This document shows positions 5,501 through 7,185 of a stretch of DNA of 7,185 bases, piece by piece (position 1 is the stretch's first letter; every line of letters begins with the position of its first letter). Source of the DNA: an uncultured Clostridia bacterium (GTDB taxonomy: Bacteria > Bacillota > Clostridia > Christensenellales > Borkfalkiaceae); NCBI GenBank assembly GCA_934249265.1, contig CAKQKQ010000085.1, forward strand, positions 1 to 7,185, read 5' to 3'. The notes beneath the pieces were generated by a model. That model ran no database searches. It was given only the letters and a program-made list of their open reading frames with translations, and was not told the DNA's origin. The position numbers were made by a program, and so were the translations under genes.

Positions 5501-6772
5501 AGCGTTGAAATCGGCGATAAATTGCGCATTTGTATCCGTTTTTTCAAGAGCGGAAATCACGTCGGTATACTTAATTTCGCCCTTTAATATCTTGCGCTTT
5601 AAAGTTTTTGCAAAGTTGCTTTCTTCTTTGCTTCTTAAATAAAAATCGTTGACGGTTTCGCTGTTTACCGCATCGATGAGCGGGAACACGTCGATATCGT
5701 AATCGGTAGTGAGATTTATTACGTTGTTGGCTATTTCTTCGACGTCTTCAATGATTTCGCACGTTCTTGCAAATGTGCAAACTATGCCGAGGTTTCCTCT
5801 GCCCTCGGTGTTTTTCGCGCTCATAATAAATTTTTTAATGAGCCTTGCCGCTTCCGCTTTGCCGCCCGCCGATACGTCCGCATATATTTTATATAAATAT
5901 GAAAGCGAATCGACCGCAAGTATTACTTTTTTGCCCGAATCTACAAGGCGTTTTGCGGTGGTCAACACAAGTTCGGCAACGCCGATAAAACGGCTTTCGG
6001 GTTCGTCCGTCGAAACGTAAGCGACTTGGTCGGGCTTTGATAATTTTTTATACATAGCCACGTCTTCGGGTCGCGCCGCAAATAAAAGCGCGATAGTGTA
6101 CACTTCGGGGTCGGCAATTTTCGCTTGAGTCAAAATGCTGTTTAAAAGCGTAGTTTTACCCTCTTTTTTGCCGCCGACAATGACGCTGCGTTGACCGAGA
6201 CCTATCGGCGCAAACAAATCGACGAGCCTTAAAGACATATCGCCGTTATTGCCGAGATTAAGCATTTTGTCGGGATAAACAGCCTCGTAACCGTCGTAAA
6301 AGTCAAGACGTTGGAATTTGTTGGCTACGACGTCGTTTATTTTTTGCATGTATTTCAAAAAGTTTTTATCTTCGCCGTCTTTTTCGCATACGCCGACTAT
6401 ATAATCGCCTTTTTCCAAACCGTAATCGCAAACGATAGTTTTGCTGACGAATACGCTTTGGTTCATGTTGTAATCGTCGGTGTAAATGAGACCGCTGCCG
6501 TCGTCAAGCGGGTCGAATATGCCCTTTACCGAATCGGACTTGCCGCCTTTTTTGCCGTCTTTTACGTCTTTTTTATAAAGCACTTCGCCTACTGTAGATT
6601 TTGCCTTTCTGCCCTTGGCGTTGTGCGTGGGGACAATTTCCCCCTTTTGAATTTTCAATATTTCGTCTACTAATTCGCTGACCTTTTTGTTGCCCGGAGT
6701 ACCTCCCATCGAGCGCAACAATTTTCTTAAATCATAAATTCCGAGTTTTTTAAGTGATTCTTCGTTATACAT
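5486..6772 (-). CDS. Rho-family transcription termination factor-like protein, divergent, key residues missing
   Basis: A 428-residue Rho homologue, similar in length to E. coli Rho (419). Domains: Rho_N at about 5-47, a Lys/Gly-rich basic linker at 50-82, the OB/cold-shock RNA-binding domain at about 83-148 (VKGIFDPLDDGSGLIYTDDY, FVSK, LEKGDYIVG), and the RecA-like ATPase at about 185-428. LVDLFAPIGLGQRSVIVGG, then KKEGKTTLL, gives the P-loop with Lys203, Lys206 and Thr207. DEPESRFIGVAELVLTTAKR (256-275) and Walker B VILAVDSLS (283-291, Asp288) are clear. By eye alignment, catalytic Glu211 is Ala233, the arginine finger Arg366 is Val374, and Arg269 is Tyr292; the arginine-valve Arg212 is kept as Arg234. 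The Q-loop region is about 8 residues shorter and the R-loop shorter too. ATG at 6770-6772 has GGAGG 5 nt upstream. It probably folds and may bind nucleotide, but canonical termination is doubtful. It could be a paralogue or a lineage-specific Rho. Confidence 0.85.
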   Translation of the reverse strand: MYNEESLKKLGIYDLRKLLRSMGGTPGNKKVSELVDEILKIQKGEIVPTHNAKGRKAKSTVGEVLYKKDVKDGKKGGKSDSVKGIFDPLDDGSGLIYTDDYNMNQSVFVSKTIVCDYGLEKGDYIVGVCEKDGEDKNFLKYMQKINDVVANKFQRLDFYDGYEAVYPDKMLNLGNNGDMSLRLVDLFAPIGLGQRSVIVGGKKEGKTTLLNSILTQAKIADPEVYTIALLFAARPEDVAMYKKLSKPDQVAYVSTDEPESRFIGVAELVLTTAKRLVDSGKKVILAVDSLSYLYKIYADVSAGGKAEAARLIKKFIMSAKNTEGRGNLGIVCTFARTCEIIEDVEEIANNVINLTTDYDIDVFPLIDAVNSETVNDFYLRSKEESNFAKTLKRKILKGEIKYTDVISALEKTDTNAQFIADFNANFGK

Positions 6773-6819
6773 ACGCGCCTCCGTTTAAAAATTTTTTGTG
6801 TTTGCGGTGCTGTTTTAGT

Positions 6820-6847
6820 ATTGTAGTATTTTAATTGTAGTATTTAA
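6820..6847 (-). promoter_or_regulatory. Candidate promoter of the Rho-like gene with a 14-bp tandem duplication
   Basis: Two adjacent 14-bp units (6820-6833 and 6834-6847) agree at 13 positions. On the minus strand each carries TACAAT, one base off the -10 consensus (6834-6839 and 6820-6825). TTAAAT sits 16 bp upstream of the second box as a poor -35 (6842-6847). Two staggered start sites are possible. The rest of the 109-bp gap shows no clear terminator for the upstream hydrolase gene. Confidence 0.4.
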
Positions 6848-6881
6848 CCGCTTTGTTTTTCTTCTTTGTTGTTCTGTTTTG

Positions 6882-7185
6882 TTATTCTGCTATCCAAATT
6901 TGCGTGTTTTTTATATTTTGTAATATTTCTTCGTCGATATTAAAAGTTTTGCCGACGAATTTATAATTTTTTGCTAGACTTAAAAATTTGTCTATCGCGG
7001 CAATATCGAGATTACTCGCGCCGTTTTTGTAATGCATCGGAATTGCAATTTTGGGTTGTAATTCGTCGATATAACGCATTGCGTTTTGCGCGTCTATCGT
7101 ATAAGTGCCGCCGACGGGAATAAACAAAACGTCGATTTTGCTTTCGTTTTTAAGTTTTTCAAGGGTTTGCATTTCGCCTATATCG
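6882..7185 (-). CDS. Metallo-beta-lactamase-fold hydrolase, C-terminal part (runs off right edge)
   Basis: The last 100 residues of a metal-dependent hydrolase of the UPF0173/YtkL and UlaG-like group; full-length members are usually 220-240 residues, so over half, including the HxHxDH site, lies beyond position 7185. The visible part starts in DIGEMQTLEKL, downstream of the usual AGDT-type metal-ligand aspartate. It continues with DVLFIPVGGTYTIDAQNAMR, then IDELQPKIAIPMHYKNG, whose PMHY histidine is the last metal ligand of the fold. The frame is open across the edge, so the ATG at 7170-7172 is internal. The substrate cannot be told. It is upstream of the Rho-like gene on the same strand with a 109-bp gap; with no clear terminator between them, read-through is possible. 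Confidence 0.88.
   Translation of the reverse strand, partial: DIGEMQTLEKLKNESKIDVLFIPVGGTYTIDAQNAMRYIDELQPKIAIPMHYKNGASNLDIAAIDKFLSLAKNYKFVGKTFNIDEEILQNIKNTQIWIAE

Overview
The window looks like a chromosomal piece of a low-GC Gram-positive bacterium, probably an anaerobic Clostridia-type lineage. The basis is strong GGAGG-type ribosome binding sites before most genes, AT-rich spacers, consensus-like sigma-A promoters, and gene families (MTA/SAH nucleosidase, peptidase C26 amidotransferase, YtkL/UlaG-like metallo-beta-lactamase hydrolase) common in Firmicutes. The lineage is inferred, not proven. Six of the seven genes are on the minus strand; only the amidotransferase is on the plus strand.

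Layout, left to right. (1) The 5' part of aspS (aspartyl-tRNA synthetase, minus) runs off the left edge; it has a clean promoter and a short leader. (2) A gap of about 400 bp holds that promoter, a 25-bp tandem repeat of five copies, and a probable terminator for the next unit. (3) Two minus-strand genes with a 14-bp gap resemble the distal end of a phage tail module: a BppU-like baseplate protein (TTG start) and a minor structural/receptor-binding protein with two carbohydrate-binding-like beta domains. They have their own promoter and terminator, and no other phage gene is visible. (4) A gap of about 445 bp holds that promoter, an 80-nt stretch whose minus strand is very C-rich and G-poor (rut-like), and a likely terminator for the nucleosidase. 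(5) An MTA/SAH nucleosidase (minus) and a class I glutamine amidotransferase of the gamma-Glu-GABA hydrolase family (plus) diverge from a 30-bp gap. (6) A Rho-family protein (minus) converges with the amidotransferase. It keeps the fold and the P-loop lysine and threonine, but lacks the catalytic glutamate, the arginine finger and several RNA contacts of canonical Rho. (7) The C-terminal 100 residues of a metallo-beta-lactamase-fold hydrolase lie at the right edge.

The most notable points are the apparently catalytically altered Rho-like protein, the isolated tail-protein cassette between housekeeping genes, and the rut-like strand asymmetry ahead of that cassette. A link between the Rho-like protein and silencing or termination around the cassette is speculative. 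Most other genes look like ordinary metabolism and translation, each in its own transcription unit.
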